Shown here: piece after piece, positions 34,331 to 46,142 of the stretch
Position numbering within the stretch: position 1 is the first letter of the stretch
Layout: every line of letters begins with the position of its first letter
From: Ligula intestinalis
Taxonomy: Eukaryota > Platyhelminthes > Cestoda > Diphyllobothriidea > Diphyllobothriidae
Length of the DNA stretch: 64,000 nt
Assembly: GCA_036362985.1 (NCBI GenBank)
Contig: JAYGXS010000004.1
Coordinates: forward strand, 29,478,562 to 29,542,561
Direction of reading: 5' to 3'
Program-made: the position numbers and the translations under genes
The notes under the pieces: model-generated
Database searches by the model: none
What the model was told of the DNA's origin: nothing
Seen by the model: only the letters and a program-made list of their open reading frames with translations

Positions 34331-34977
34331 GAATTTAATCACACTTGGGTCGATTTTACACACCCAACTTACTTATTGAATCCACCAACTCGGACACAGT
34401 AAGCTAGGCACGATTTCCTGCACTATTTGTGCAATTAATTGCCCTTTTTGTCGTCGTCTCTGCTTGTGGATTACAGTATGAATATAACCATCAGGCAAAT
34501 AAAGCTCTTATTCGGTTCCTCTTCCTGGAACTCGTCTTTTCTCCTTCATCCACGAAATATAAATAACCCTCCAGTTTTCGCATAGCATGAAGCATTGGAC
34601 AATTTTTCATGTAAGTTACTTCGCCACATTTTGCTTTCACGGGCATCGCAGAAACGGGCTCGTCCGATCCTTTAATTTGAGCCCGCAGTTGAATTTCCCT
34701 CCGCGTGAGATCGTGCTGCGGATTTGTTTGCACTGCCTTCCAATCAATAAGTCAGATAGGACTGCAGACGCTCCGGAAATCGCTTATCCATCATTATCCT
34801 CAGCAGCGGTAAGAATTCAAGCGTGGGGTACAGTCCACTAAACCCCATTTTACTTGTTACGCCCCAGATAACTAAGGAATCGGTGTAGTCAGTAAATATG
34901 TGTACCACGCTGTAGAGGACAGAAGTACATTTTCGTGTCCAAAATATATCAACAAGAAATTTGAAGCAAGCAAATAT

Positions 34978-35027
34978 AGCAGAATTTATTCGATCAAATA
35001 AATTTCATGACGGCTCGTCAGCTGCGG
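34978..35027 (-). ncRNA. Hammerhead ribozyme candidate, left arm of PLE
   Basis: On the minus strand CCGCAG, CTGACGAGCCGTCATGAAAT, then TTATT-TGATCG-AATAA (stem III hairpin), ATT and CTGC. GCAG and CTGC form stem I. The GAAA box is preceded by T where C is usual, and stem II is very short. Confidence 0.5.
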
Positions 35028-35210
35028 CCCGTCTTTGCATGAATGAAAAACAAGTGGGTTACAGCACAATTTGAATATCAACAAAATCGATAAAAGCAAA
35101 GTCAAATTTACGCGTAAGCGAACATTCATATTGTCAAAGTAACTCGGGAAAGGGCGGAAATTTAGGGGGAAAACAACACAAAAACAAACAAAAGGTGACT
35201 AAATGTAGGC

Positions 35211-35678
35211 CTATGGACCCCAAGGCAGCTGTAGGTTAGCCACATGTTCTAATTGCTTACATAGGTCGGGTTTCTCCCACCGTATGTAGGCTGCTTCCAT
35301 GTAGCGTAATGTCCTGTTTGTTCGTGCTCGAACAAGAACTCGGAAATAATTTTTCGGATCGACAGAGTGACCACTGTCCAATAGATGTTTTGCAATAGAG
35401 GACCGAGGTACTTTGTTTTCCTGTTTAAAAAGCCAAGAGGGTAAATGTTCAGCTGCCCTGGTCGCCAATTGCCTTTGCGTTCGCCCGATGTCCTTGCATC
35501 CGCAAGTGCATGTAAATTCATAGACGCAGTTTGGAGTGGCGTGCAAAGGCAAGGCATCTTTTGTCCCGTTAACGGGAAGGCCTTTAATAGGGCCGAGGAA
35601 CACCAATGCAGCTGAATTGTACGTTCTCTCTATGGTGTACCGCAAACGTCGTTTGATTGTATTTGATACATTGTCAGG
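35211..35678 (-). pseudogene. Inverted GIY-YIG domain in the left PLE arm
   Basis: This is a minus-strand frame nearly identical to the C-terminus of the right copy, from NVSNTIKRRLRYTIERTYN to the final LPWGP. It includes TCGCKDIGRTQRQLATR and the catalytic-region HSVDPKNYFRV. It lacks the RT and is a by-product of the inverted arm, not an independent gene. Confidence 0.8.
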
Positions 35679-37212
35679 CAAAGATCAAACCAAAGCAATC
35701 GAGGATTTAGTATGGAAAGCTATTAAAAAGTTGCGGAACAAAAACCTGATTGATACTGCAACTGCATTATCTTTAAAGCCTAAAGGAACACACATCCCCA
35801 GACTATATGGTCTGCCCAAAACGCATAAGAAGGACATACCTTTGCGGCCAATTTTGTCTATGATTAACTCTCCTCAACACAAGCTAGCACAGTGGCTTGT
35901 CAAGGAATTAAAGCCGATTAGGAGCCGGTTCTCCACTTACGTGACAAAGGATGTCTTTCAATTTGTTGAAGATATTATGTTCCAAAATATTGCAAACAAA
36001 TTTATGCTTTCTTTAGACGTTGAATCCTTATTTAAAAACGTACCATTGGACGAAACAATCGACGTTATATGTACTCATGCATCCTATACTCGTCTACCAC
36101 CTGATATACTAAGGGAATTGCTTACACTATGTACGAAAAATGTGCAACTCCTCTTTAATGGGCATCGGTATAGACAAATCGATGGAGTCGCAATGGGAAG
36201 TCCACTTGGACCTACTTTTGCTGACATATTCATGGGTCATTTAGAAGAAAACGTGTCATCACAACTAAACAAGACAACTTTATACAGACGTTACGTCGAT
36301 GATATCTTCACTATAGTTGAAACCAAACAAGACGCTGAAAACCTTCTTCGATTCATGAATAAATTGCATCCAAAAATAAAGTTCACGATGGAAATGGAGC
36401 AAAACAACAAAATACCTTTTCTTGACGTCCTCCTGTTTAGAGAGGCTGATGGTTCAATCAGGTGAAGTGTTTATCACAAGGCTACCTGGAAGGGCCAGTA
36501 CCTACACTTTACCAGTTTTGTGCCAATCCAGTGGAAACGAAACTTGGTACTAACTCTCTTCCAGCGAGCTGAGAAAATTTGCAGCAATGAAACATTACCA
36601 ACAGAAATTTCCAGCATCAAAGACGCCCTACTTACACGTGGATATCCTTCACGTTTCATTCAGAAATACAGTCAACCTTTACGGCTGAAAATTACGAAAC
36701 AGTTTGTTCCAAAAAAGCCCGTTTTTATATCTCTACCCTTCAAAGGTGACAATGTATCAAATACAATCAAGCGACGTTTGCGATGCACCATAGAGAGAAC
36801 GTACAATGCAGCTGCATTGGTGTTCCTCAGCCCTATTAAAGGCCTTCCCGTTAACGGGACAAAAGATGCCTTGCTTTTGCACGCCACTCCAAACTGCGTC
36901 TATGAATTTACATGCACTTGCGGATGCAAGGACATCGGGCGAACGCAAAGGCAATTGGCGACCAGGGCAGCTGAACATTTACCCTCTTGGCTTTTTAAGC
37001 AGGAAAACAAAGTACCTCGGTCCTCTATTACAAAACATCTATTGGACAGTGGTCACTCTGTCGATCCGAAAAAATATTTCCGAGTTCTTGTTCGAGCACG
37101 AACAAACAGGACATTACGCTACATGGAAGCAGCCTACATACGGTGGGAGAAACCCGACCTATGTAAGCAATTAGAACATGTGGCTAACCTACAGCTGCCT
37201 TGGGGTCCATAG
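35679..37212 (+). pseudogene. PLE reverse transcriptase plus GIY-YIG endonuclease
   Basis: A single plus-strand frame runs from the left-arm junction to the TAG at 37210-37212, interrupted by one in-frame TGA at 36463-36465. The RT blocks occur in order: PRLYGLPKTHK, RPILSMINSP, FMLSLDVESLFKNVP, VAMGSPLGPTFADIFM, RRYVDDIFTI (catalytic YVDD at 36292-36303) and KIPFLDVLLF. After the stop come the linker (SVYHKATWKGQYLHF, RGYPSRFIQK) and the GIY-YIG nuclease (CVYEFTCTCGCKDIGRTQRQ, HSVDPKKYFRV, YMEAAYIRWEKP). The RT N-terminus is missing, cut at the arm junction. PLE RTs resemble telomerase RT. Confidence 0.85.
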
Positions 37213-37393
37213 GCCTACATTTAGTCACCTTTTGTTTGTTTTTGTGTTGTTTTCCCCCTAAATTTCCGCCCTTTCCCGAGTTACTTTGACAATATGAATG
37301 TTCGCTTACGCGTAAATTTGACCTTGCTTTTATCGATTTTGTTGATATTCAAATTGTGCTGTAACCCACTTGTTTTTCATTCATGCAAAGACG

Positions 37394-37444
37394 GGCCGCA
37401 CTGACGAGCCGTCACGAAATTTATTTGATCGAATAAATTCTGCC
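37394..37444 (+). ncRNA. Hammerhead ribozyme candidate, right arm of PLE
   Basis: CCGCA, CTGACGAG, CCGTCA, CGAAA, then TTTATT-TGATCG-AATAAA as stem III, TTC and TGCC. The core boxes CTGACGAG and CGAAA are canonical. Stem I is GCA with TGC, shorter than in the left arm. Confidence 0.55.
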
Positions 37445-37959
37445 ATATTTGCTTGCTTCAAATTTCTTCCTGTGAAAAGATGTTTCACATATCAACAAGA
37501 CCATCAGCCATTTATAAACATATATTCCAGGCTGAGAGGCATGTGCAAAGTAAAGAAGCCTCTTCTTTTTAATCTGATAGGAGCATATGCTGCCCTCCAA
37601 AGCGCCTATTTAATGCGGAGTAGCCTTGTCAGAGAGGACTCTGCAGGCTGTTGGAGCTTCGGTATAAGAAATGGATGGAGAAGGCTTCCGTAAGAGACGA
37701 GTGCTTTGAAAAGACGACTTCGGACGTGCACTCATTAGAACGCCGGTGAATGGGTTCATAATGACGAAAGCTGTTTGGAAAATCTTGGTTACTGTCCTGG
37801 GAAAACACTGTCTGCCAGGCGTCCGTACTGCCAGGAATAATGTCTGATCCGAGACTGAGGCACAGCTGCAGAAAGCAATGGGGCTTAAACGCCTTCATGA
37901 CTTCACGTGGTATAAATGCTTACTATATCCAGACCAGACAAAATGAAAACTTTGCATGG

Positions 37960-38260
37960 CATCTATGCCTTACTGAAGCAGATGCAACGGTGACGGTGTG
38001 GCCAGGACATGAGGATGGATGACGAGCGACTGTCCAAACAATTATTTAATGACATGGTTGAAAAAAGCGACGATACAAAGCCTCCATCAAAACCCTTCGA
38101 AGGAACCTTGATAACTGTGAGGGTCTCGCACCGGACCGGCAGATATGGCGCACAGCATCCACCCTCAAAGCCAACGAAATAGTAGAAACAAAGGCGGCGT
38201 GGTAAGCCTGCAAGGAACCAGAACCGCGGGTAAGCATCGCGGTCCGCCCAACGTGGCGAC
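37960..38260 (+). pseudogene. Non-LTR retrotransposon (LINE) tail
   Basis: One plus frame reads RMDDERLSKQLFNDM. After a frameshift another reads RRYKASIKTLRRNLDNC followed by GLAPDRQIWR and LKANEIVETKAAW. This order (HVxRMDDxRLPKQLFYG, then RYKDxLK...W..LAxDRxxWR) is the C-terminal tail of many animal LINE reverse transcriptases. The catalytic RT domain is absent. Confidence 0.6.
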
Positions 38261-39235
38261 AGCGACCGAACCCATTTCTCAGATGAATGTTTACCTCGTG
38301 TATGGTTCAGCCGAAGGTTCGACAACATCCTCAGACACCCGTCTATACTTTGGTCTCCTCTGACTGGCCACAGCCTGACATAGCTCAGGCGCACGTACAG
38401 ACTTCAGTACTTTTACATTATACTACTCGTAATAAGCGAGTAGTCGTGTTTTATTACTATTTAAACTAACCAACAACTGCTGTTTTCACCCGCAAGCATG
38501 TAACTGACGAACTTTTCCTCAATTTTTCTTTGTATCCATATATTTCCTATCATTTTTTTGCCAAGAAAAAGTTCAAAGGTGCTCGCCTATCTTCCCCTAA
38601 ACAAACTGCTACTGATACTGAGTAGTCATATCACTGAACACAGAGGTAACCTTCCTTACAAGCCATGACTTTTAGTGCCCCGTGATATATTCAAGCGTGT
38701 CAGATTTACTATACTGATACATGCACTGATATGCCATGGGGATATATTTCCTAGTTTCGATCTTACTCTTTCTTACTTCTTCCGTACAACCTTTGACTTT
38801 TCGAGCCTGCCAACAAGCTACTGATGCAATCGTGCGTGGAGATTGGCAGAGCTAGAGAACTCGTCTACGCGTGCCACAGACCGCTCAATAACAGGTGCCA
38901 CGGTAGATGCTTCCGCGACTTGCATGAGATGTGAGTGCTGAGAAAACCATAGCTGTCTTGTACCAGACAAGCCAACCTTCTCATGACTTCGTTCCTGATG
39001 ATGAAAGTGACTCCAGCGTCTCTGCATTTGGCAGTCCGGTTTAGAAGGATGTACATATCATACCCAAATAATTCACTTGTCCTTGTTCAGAGACTTGGAT
39101 CTCGCAAAGAGCCTCGCTGCTCACATTGTGATGCTTCAGTTTTCGTGTAGTAAGAGCCTTCTACCTTTCTGGTTGGTTGCTCCGCGAGTTGTCTTAAAGA
39201 GAAGGGGTCCTGTCTACTGCTCTCCAGTTATTGTT

Positions 39236-39720
39236 CCAGCTTTGCTTAAAAACACCTGGCCATTTTTGAACGTATTCTCTAAATGCTCTCTTCAGCTGCC
39301 GATGTCTTCTTTGTTTTTTTTAGCTGAGACTGACAGCGATACCTTAAAACGGTTAAGCAATTTGTTGATCGCATCCTTAGTGAGGTCGCTCATCCTCTCC
39401 ACTCTGGACTACTGCCTGCGAAGTCTTCCCGTAGTATGCGCCGAAGCTTCCGTCATATGCCTTGACATACATTGGCATATTAGCGCTCTATACTCCCATT
39501 CCTAGCACGCTAGCCCATGTGTGAAGAAACGGAAATTTGAAGTTGAAATCAGTCCTGTCTTCATAACAGATGTGTATATCTGGTAAGCCTTTAGACTTTG
39601 AGTACCCCATCGCCCTTTACCTCACCTTAATCCGTGCTGCCTGTGAATGGAGCCATTTTTGCTGAAAATGTTGGATATTTACCTTAAAATAAAGCCTATT
39701 TTTCTTTCTCTCGCTCTTCG
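39236..39720 (+). repeat. LTR-like or retroelement 3'-end repeat, copy 1
   Basis: This aligns with 55190-55625 and 56419-56785. Shared words include AATGCTCTCTTCAG, TCATCCTCTCCACTCTG, CTCCCATTCCTAGCACGCTA, GAAGTTGAAATCAG and GAATGGAGCCATTTTTGCTG. The copy ends with AAAATAAAGC and a TTCTCTCGCTC tract. AATAAA near the end fits an LTR or LINE 3' terminus. Confidence 0.55.
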
Positions 39721-41800
39721 CCTCTAATCAATATGCCTCTAGCAGACTGTGGCTGGGCACGGGGACAACAACGGGATTACTGTCTTGTAAGATATATCAA
39801 CCACGTATTTTGCTCCCACGAGCCAGCAGACAGTGTGGTTATCCAGGACTTATTGACGGCACGGTGGAGATTACGCATAAGCCTCATTAACGGGATATGA
39901 TGACAAGAACCGCATGAAATTTAGGCCATTTTACGCCAAATTCCAGAGGGACTATGGTTAGGTTTCAGGTAAGATTTATGGTTGAGTTTAGGGTGTAGGT
40001 GGGGGGTTTGGGCTAACTGTAGTGTTACGGATTAAGGGAAAGATGGGAGCTCTGGTTTAGGTTTGTATTAGGGTTAGTTTTAGAGGTAGGACACAGGAAT
40101 ATCTAATTTTCTTGATATTATGCGTTGGGCCATTTTTATAACTTTGGTCGGGCATTTCTAATCTCGAGTACTGTTTAGGAGGCCATAGAAGTAGTCATTG
40201 CCCTTGTACCTTTTCTTGCCACTTCCCTCCGCGATATGGTTGACAGTGCTATCCCAAAACAGGTCTGTGTAGTCATTCCAGGTAGTTTCTCAATCCATAT
40301 TCCAGTCCCGACTTTTGCTTCGTGTATACATGTGCCGAATCAATTTGGACCGTTCACGGGATCACTATCGGCCGCTTCGTAGCATGTTACGTGTTTGGTG
40401 ATAGAAGGGACGAGGAAATGACCACTAATTAGAAACACGACACGCACACCGGTTATGCAAATCCAGTTTGTGTAAAAAGGAGGAGTAGGAATGTCGGACA
40501 ATACTAAAACGCCCGATACAGAGGAGCCGGTGTAAATGCGCCAGCCACAGAGAGAACAGGACTTTTAATTTTCTTATGGCCTCCTCTAACCAAAGGGTGG
40601 AAATAGAAAAGGTTTCGTGGCGACCCGTAAGATAAGAAACTGTGTGCGATGTAGCGGAGAAGAGCAACAACCGTCAAATGAAAGGCAAGTCCAAATGCAT
40701 AACTGTTTACCATCTTGACAGTGCAGCTGCTAGCTAAAGGCTCAGACACGCGTGTTTAATCGATTTTGTACAGCTGTAGGACGCAGGTGCGAAGGGTTTC
40801 CTAGTCTGCCCGTAAGTTTCCATCTTGCCTTATTTAATTTTTGATGAAATTATCCCGCGAACTTGAGGTAAATCCTTCGAAATAAAACTACTCAGGCGGC
40901 AGCTGCGTCGGGCAACGGCAGAAACTCGGCGAAACATGCGTGCCTGAGCCATAAGCTACAACCTGTAAGTATGTAATAAATTTGTATACTACTAACTTTT
41001 GTTAGTAGGTTGTATATGTTAAGTAGTTATTCTGCAACAGCTGATGCATTTCAGCTCCAATATTTATATCAGCTTTCGGACCGAGCCGCAAAGGATTTGT
41101 CCCGAAGGAATTAGTCCACGGTGGTTCCTTACTTTCCTCACAAATTAAACAAGGCACGAGAGAGATCCACCAGAGAGGACCTCTCGGTGCAGTGAGGATC
41201 GTGTAGATTGATGGAAACTTTTCCCCTTAATTTGAGAACCAGCACGAGTTTGGTGGCTTTCAAGCCACGTCAGTCGCCGTACGCAGCCTTATAATTAGTT
41301 GATTGGTAGGCCAGGACAGGCAACTGTCGAATGGAGGGCGTCGGTTGAAGGGTTGGTGCTCACAATGGGAGGAATACATCCATCCATGTAACATCCCTGA
41401 ACCTATCACGATGTGCAGAGTCGTGACTTGGAAGTTCGCCGAGAGCGCGCTTACTCTGTCCTGCTCGGGACTGGGGGGTCAGTTTTCAATGACTCCTTCC
41501 TAATTTGACCGTAATAGCAATCCTTCTTATGTTTTTTTCCGATCCTGGCCCCCCCCAATTGAGGAGTGGTGCGTGTGAGGTCGTGTGTACCGCTCGCGGT
41601 CTGGGTATTTGGCGCTGTCCGTCACTGTCTTCTCCCCCCACTGCTGGCTTTACTTTCATGAACAGTCATCAAAAGGTGCACTTTAAGTGGTGGGTAAACC
41701 TTAAGGGAAATCGCCCTAATCCTCCTTTACACCATCACCACTACCAGTAGTCTTCCGACACCAATACAAATGTATACATTGGAGAAATAATAAGGACTCG
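39721..41800. other. Non-coding stretch with TTAGG-rich segment
   Basis: GGTTAGG/TTTAGGG/GGGTTAG-rich text at about 39955-40090 is preceded by CCAAATTCCAGAGGGAC, resembling the segments at 14640-14740 and 59930-60010. Otherwise nothing was recognised. Confidence 0.4.
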
Positions 41801-41844
41801 ACTTGTACTTACTTGTACTTGTTACGGCTGTGATCATATCTGAT

Positions 41845-42440
41845 CTAGCCGGCCTCAATGATATCACGGATGGTACCTCTCCATGCACGACGATTGACGT
41901 TAGCGGATCTGGAGAGCTCCACCCAGTCTCTTCTCCAGCGACGGAGACCGAAGATAGAAAGTCCAAGAACTGCTTCAATGTCTTGACGGACAGTGTCGAT
42001 CCATGTCTTCGGTTGCCCTCCTTTTCGACGCCTCCAGGTAGGCTGCGGCGCCGAGTCGAGGGCAGCATAGGTAAGCTCGTGGGGCGGACGACGGAGAACG
42101 CGCCCAAACCAGCTCAGTCGCCTTTCTTGAATGGCCTGAGATATCCTCGTGATACGATCACAGCGGGTACGGACTGTCTCGTTTGAGATGAAGTCGCTAT
42201 GCCTAATTCTCAGGATCGTCCTCAGGCACCGGTGGCCAAAGATCTCCCGTCTTCGCTCATCTTCAGCGCGCACAGCCCAGCATACACATCCATAGAGGAG
42301 GACTGACCAGATAGATGCACGGTATATACGAATCTATGTGGCGATGTTGATGTCGCATCATATCCGTAGGCGCTTTTGAAAGATTGAGAAAACCCAGCGA
42401 GCAGCATTGATACGGGAGACAACGTCGTGCGATACGGGGG
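41845..42440 (-). pseudogene. LINE reverse-transcriptase C-terminal tail
   Basis: The minus-strand frame reads LLYGCVCWAVRAEDERRREI, then FGHRCLRTILRIRHSDFISN, LSWFGRVLRRPPHELTYAA, KGGQPKTWIDTVRQDIEAVL and WVELSRSANVNRRAWRGTIR. These are the C-terminal blocks of animal endonuclease/reverse-transcriptase LINEs. The coding stop is at 41845. The (ACTTGT) repeat at about 41805-41825 is just beyond it, as expected of a LINE 3' end. It is 5'-truncated. Confidence 0.8.
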
Positions 42441-43142
42441 AAAATCTCGTCAAAACGGGTTTATTGAAATTATGACTAGCGAGGAGCGTGGCCGGCTCAC
42501 CATTGTTAAAGTGGTATATATATATTTAATCGAACAGGGAAGGAAGTGGCGTGTTGTAGCCTCGGGCCAATCGAGTTTTTGTTAGCTACCTTTAATTTCT
42601 CAAGTAATTAGCCCAGATCCCTCAGCCTTGTCGGTTTAAACTTATGCGTTAGTTAAAATTATTTCCACATTATTTCCTTCTCAAGACATGGATACTTGTT
42701 CGTAGATCGGTATTCAAAATGTAATGGCCCATCCGGTGTAAGTTCAGATGTAAGGCGCACATATGAAATGGTTTACTACTATTTTGGTCAAATTCATTTC
42801 ATTCCCATCATGTTTGCTAATGTTCGGGTAGAGAAAATGTACTACGAGTCAGCTAGAGTCAACTTAAGCCGTGAGTATCAGTTTCTGATCAAGCAACTGC
42901 GGCTCCTCGCAGTAAACGTCCCTTTCTGCGTTCCTAAAACATCGCAAATCACACTGTTGTCAGCCTGAGAAAAATAAAAAATATGGGTAGAATAGAAAAT
43001 GTACCGGAGCTGTCTTGAAGTACTACAGTGCCTCTCAGTTTAAAAATATCAACTGATAAAATTCAGCCTTTCATATATCCTAGAAATCGACAAAAGGTTG
43101 GCAATTAACCTGTATTTAGAATGATGGCATGCAACAGTAATA

Positions 43143-44666
43143 CAGTGGAGTCCGGTTAATGTGGACACGGTTAATGTGGACAACCGCTTAATGTGGACAG
43201 TTGGCTAGGAACGGAATTTCTCCATAGTAAAATCCTCCGGTTAATCTGGACAGCCACCGCTTAATGTGGACAGCACCAAGCTGTCAACCGGTCGGTCGAC
43301 CCACAAATTTTGTCAAAAATCCAGTCCAAATCGCCCGCGGCGGGGAATTCCCGCGTCCTGTTCGCCACAGTTGGGAGGTGCAGTTATCGAAGGAGGCCGC
43401 CAATACGTCTCTGCGTGAAGCAGCAGAAGCCGACACCTCCAGAGCTGATGATTTCCTCAAGAAAGATTGGCCTGACCTGTTGAAGCAGTTTCAACCCAAG
43501 GATGTCTTCAACACTGACGAGACTCAACGTACCTGACCCAGAAGTCAAAGAAGTCGGCAAAGGGATTCAAAACGGCGAAGGACAGAATCACCGCTCTGGT
43601 TACGTGCAGTCTGGAAGGAGAAAAACTGCCGCTTCTTGTGATCGGGAAATCAAAGCAGCCAAGGTGCTTAAAAAGGAAAGAACATTCCATCGGGAGTGCA
43701 TTACGCATTCGGGAAGAACGCATGGATGACGTCTGGGCTGTGGGAAAATTTCTTACGAGAGCTTGACCTCGAAACGGGGCGCCAGAAGCGCAAGATCCTT
43801 CTCTTGGCAGATAACTGCAGTGCCACACTCGAGTCGAAGGACTGAGGAACATCACACTTCGATTTTTGCCACCCAACACAACCTCAGTTCTGCACCCCTG
43901 TGATCAGGGCATCATTCGATCTCTTAAAGCCTTCTTTCGGACCGCGATCCGGCGAGAGATTTTGCAGATCATCCAAGACCTAGTGGAAGACGATGAGACT
44001 GGCATGCGTTTGGCTCACAACGTTGTGAAGAAGATTGACGTTCTTAAGGCCATGGAGATGTTGAGCACTTCGTGGAAAAAGGTGAAGTCGGAGACAATCG
44101 TAAATTGCGGGAGGAAAAGGGGCTTCGTCACCACTGAAGAGGAAGCTGCAGAGAATGAAGTCGCGATTCCGATCCCAGAAGACGTGACAGAGGACAGGAT
44201 CGAGAGTTTTCTAGAGTGGGTTTCAATCGACGACGATGCCGAAGTCGCCGAGGAGGCAACACTGGAGGAGGTGACAAGCGAACTCGCCGAAGCAGTTGCA
44301 GATGCCAAGAAGGTACCAGACGAGCAGAAAGAAGAGTCTGAAGAGGAAGACGAAGAAGTCGAGCCCCCAATCTCATCAAAAGAAATGAGGGCGGCATTGG
44401 CCGTACTCGAAACGGGGCATCGACAACAAGGTTTTGATGTGGAGAATTTTGACACTGTGATAAAGACTTTTAGGGGAGCTTTAAGAGAAAATTTTCCACC
44501 AAAGCAATCAAAACTGAGCATGTTCTTTCAATAAAACTTCATTCAGATGCAAAATTCTGTTTTTTATACGTATACTGGTTTGAGGTCAGTTCGCTTAATG
44601 TGGACAACCGGTTAATATGGACAGTTGGCCTGGAACGGAGGTGTCCACATTAACCGGACTCCACTG
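43143..44666 (+). mobile_element. Tigger/pogo-like DNA transposon, complete ends
   Basis: This is a 1524-bp element with perfect 25-bp terminal inverted repeats (CAGTGGAGTCCGGTTAATGT...) and TA duplications at 43141-43142 and 44667-44668. The motif TTAATGTGGACA is repeated two or three times inside each end. The transposase gene inside is broken and has lost its DNA-binding N-terminus, so the copy depends on other copies. Confidence 0.9.
43264..44534 (+). pseudogene. Broken Tigger/pogo-like DDE transposase
   Basis: The catalytic landmarks are spread over three plus-strand frames. DVFNTDET at about 43500 carries the first Asp, RKRKILLLADNCSA (about 43790) the second, and FLPPNTTSVLHPCDQGII (about 43861-43920) the third-Asp region. 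The last frame (43866-44534) ends in a long acidic Glu/Asp stretch and SKLSMFFQ. The CENP-B-like helix-turn-helix region normally N-terminal is absent. Frameshifts occur near 43530 and 43730. Confidence 0.8.
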
Positions 44667-45452
44667 TACTTCCATTATTTTCAAAGAGAGAATTTAGCCA
44701 AGTATGGGGCAGACAGGTCTTTGTGTTCAACTCGTGAATGTGGCACACACCTCGCTTATGTAATTCTCTACCAAAAGAAATACCGACCGTACTAGACTTA
44801 ACGATAAATCACGGGCAGTAACCAAGGAGGATCTTTCCGCTGCTGTATCGGAGAATTGATCAAACAGCTATAAGTATCAAAGGCACCAACAGGCATCACT
44901 GGGAAGGCGTATTTTTCAAATGTTTGGTGGGGCTCAATTGCAACAGTCAGTGTTAAGAGATGCCTTTGGATGTAACGCAAGTTGCAGCGTAGTATTCCAA
45001 GAAACGAGAAGGCCTTCCACGTCCGTGCATTCGATGGACATGATTATTAAAACGAATAGCTTTTGAAGGTCTATCAAATGGAACAGTGGCTTACGAAGTA
45101 TTATGTGACGGCAGTTTAGTGACCAACCTGCAGTCTAGACACGTGGCGTGTAAGAAACCCGTGAGAGAGTTGGGATTCAGCGATTGCACGGCGAGACAGC
45201 CGAGGGTGAAATAAAAGACGAAGAAGAAAACTATTGATGCAATGTGAAAGAAAACCATGGATTCATAAGTGGATCAATGCCATCTAGAGTAGTCTTTGAA
45301 AAAAAATGGAAACCAGCAGCAGTTTAAAGACTAGTTAAGCGATAAATTTTCCAACCTGGAATGTGCATCAGACTTTCATATCAACCCTCCGATACAAGCG
45401 CCTCTGTCCTATAAATGTAAGCTTTGGAACAGCTAGGTACATTGTGATGGTA

Positions 45453-46061
45453 CAGGGTCTCCCAGAAGTAACTGACCCTTTTGATTTGCTAATAAAACGA
45501 AACTATTAATGCTAGGATATTGAAACTTGTTTTATTCGAAAGACATAATTCTAGAATTTGGTGCGATGAAAATCCAAGAGAAATTCAAGAAAGGCCGCTG
45601 CATTCTCTTCGTGTGACGGTGTGGTGCGGAATAACTGCTTCCAATGTGATTGGCCCATTATTTTTTGAAAATAAGGATGGCGCAACCGTAACAGTTTATG
45701 GTGAAAGATACCAAACTGTGATTAGCGAATTTCTTATTCCTGAAATCGAGAGACATGGCATACGCAATACTTGGTTTCAACAGGATGGAGCCACGGCCCA
45801 TGCAGCAAAAGAAATGATGACATTGTTAAATTAGTGCTTTCCAAATCATTTGATTTCACGATCTGGTAACATTCCTTGGCCCCCTTGACGATCGTCCAGA
45901 TTTGGCCCCATGCTATTTCTTCTGATGGGGCTACCTGAAATCAAGAGTTTATGTAACAAATCCCACAAATCTGCAAGAACTTAAAAACAAAATTTGTTCT
46001 GAAATAAGACAACTATCGCCTGATACACTTAGGAGCGTTATGGGAGCGACAAAGAAACGAA
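45453..46061 (+). pseudogene. Mariner/Tc1-type transposon relic
   Basis: The left end TACAGGGTCTCCCAGAAGTA is a mariner-like terminal repeat next to TA. The frame 45520-45834 has NSRIWCDENPREI, RVTVWCGITASNVIGPLFFE and WFQQDGATAHAA (the second catalytic Asp). Beyond a frameshift come DLAPCYFF and WGYLKSRVYVTNP (the third-Asp region), then GATKKR. The N-terminal half and the first catalytic Asp are deleted, and the right end is replaced by the SINE at 46062. Confidence 0.75.
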
Positions 46062-46130
46062 CCCTAAGTTTGAGTTGACCCAAGTGTGAAAAACTCTAGG
46101 CGTTTGGCGGGATTTGAACCCACGCATGTC
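46062..46130 (-). repeat. Truncated SINE with shared tail
   Basis: On the minus strand ATGCGTGGGTTCAAATCCCG (B box) runs into CGCCAAACGCCTAGAG, TTTTTCACACTTGGGTCAA and CTCAAACTTAG. The A-box half is missing. It replaces the 3' end of the mariner relic at 45453 and abuts the PLE relic that follows. Confidence 0.6.
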
Positions 46131-46142
46131 TCAGACCTGTTT

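Larger units (their letters stand above)
34951..37469 (+). mobile_element. Penelope-like retroelement with inverted terminal arms
   Basis: The two arms, about 34951-35678 and 36747-37469, are inverted copies of about 725 bp. Each contains the end of the coding region, the 3' untranslated part and a hammerhead motif. Between them lies reverse-transcriptase coding sequence. Pseudo-LTRs in direct or inverted orientation are a known PLE feature. The similarity of the arms (only scattered differences) suggests a comparatively recent insertion. The left arm contains a minus-strand GIY-YIG frame (35681-35211), the mirror of the right-arm domain. Confidence 0.85.

Noticed and set aside
38046..38480. 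Several overlapping frames of 60-143 codons on both strands
   Set aside because: They overlap a frameshifted LINE tail; the only meaningful reading is the LINE one already listed.
44015..44521. 168-codon Ser-rich frame on the minus strand
   Set aside because: It is the antisense shadow of the acidic end of the Tigger transposase.
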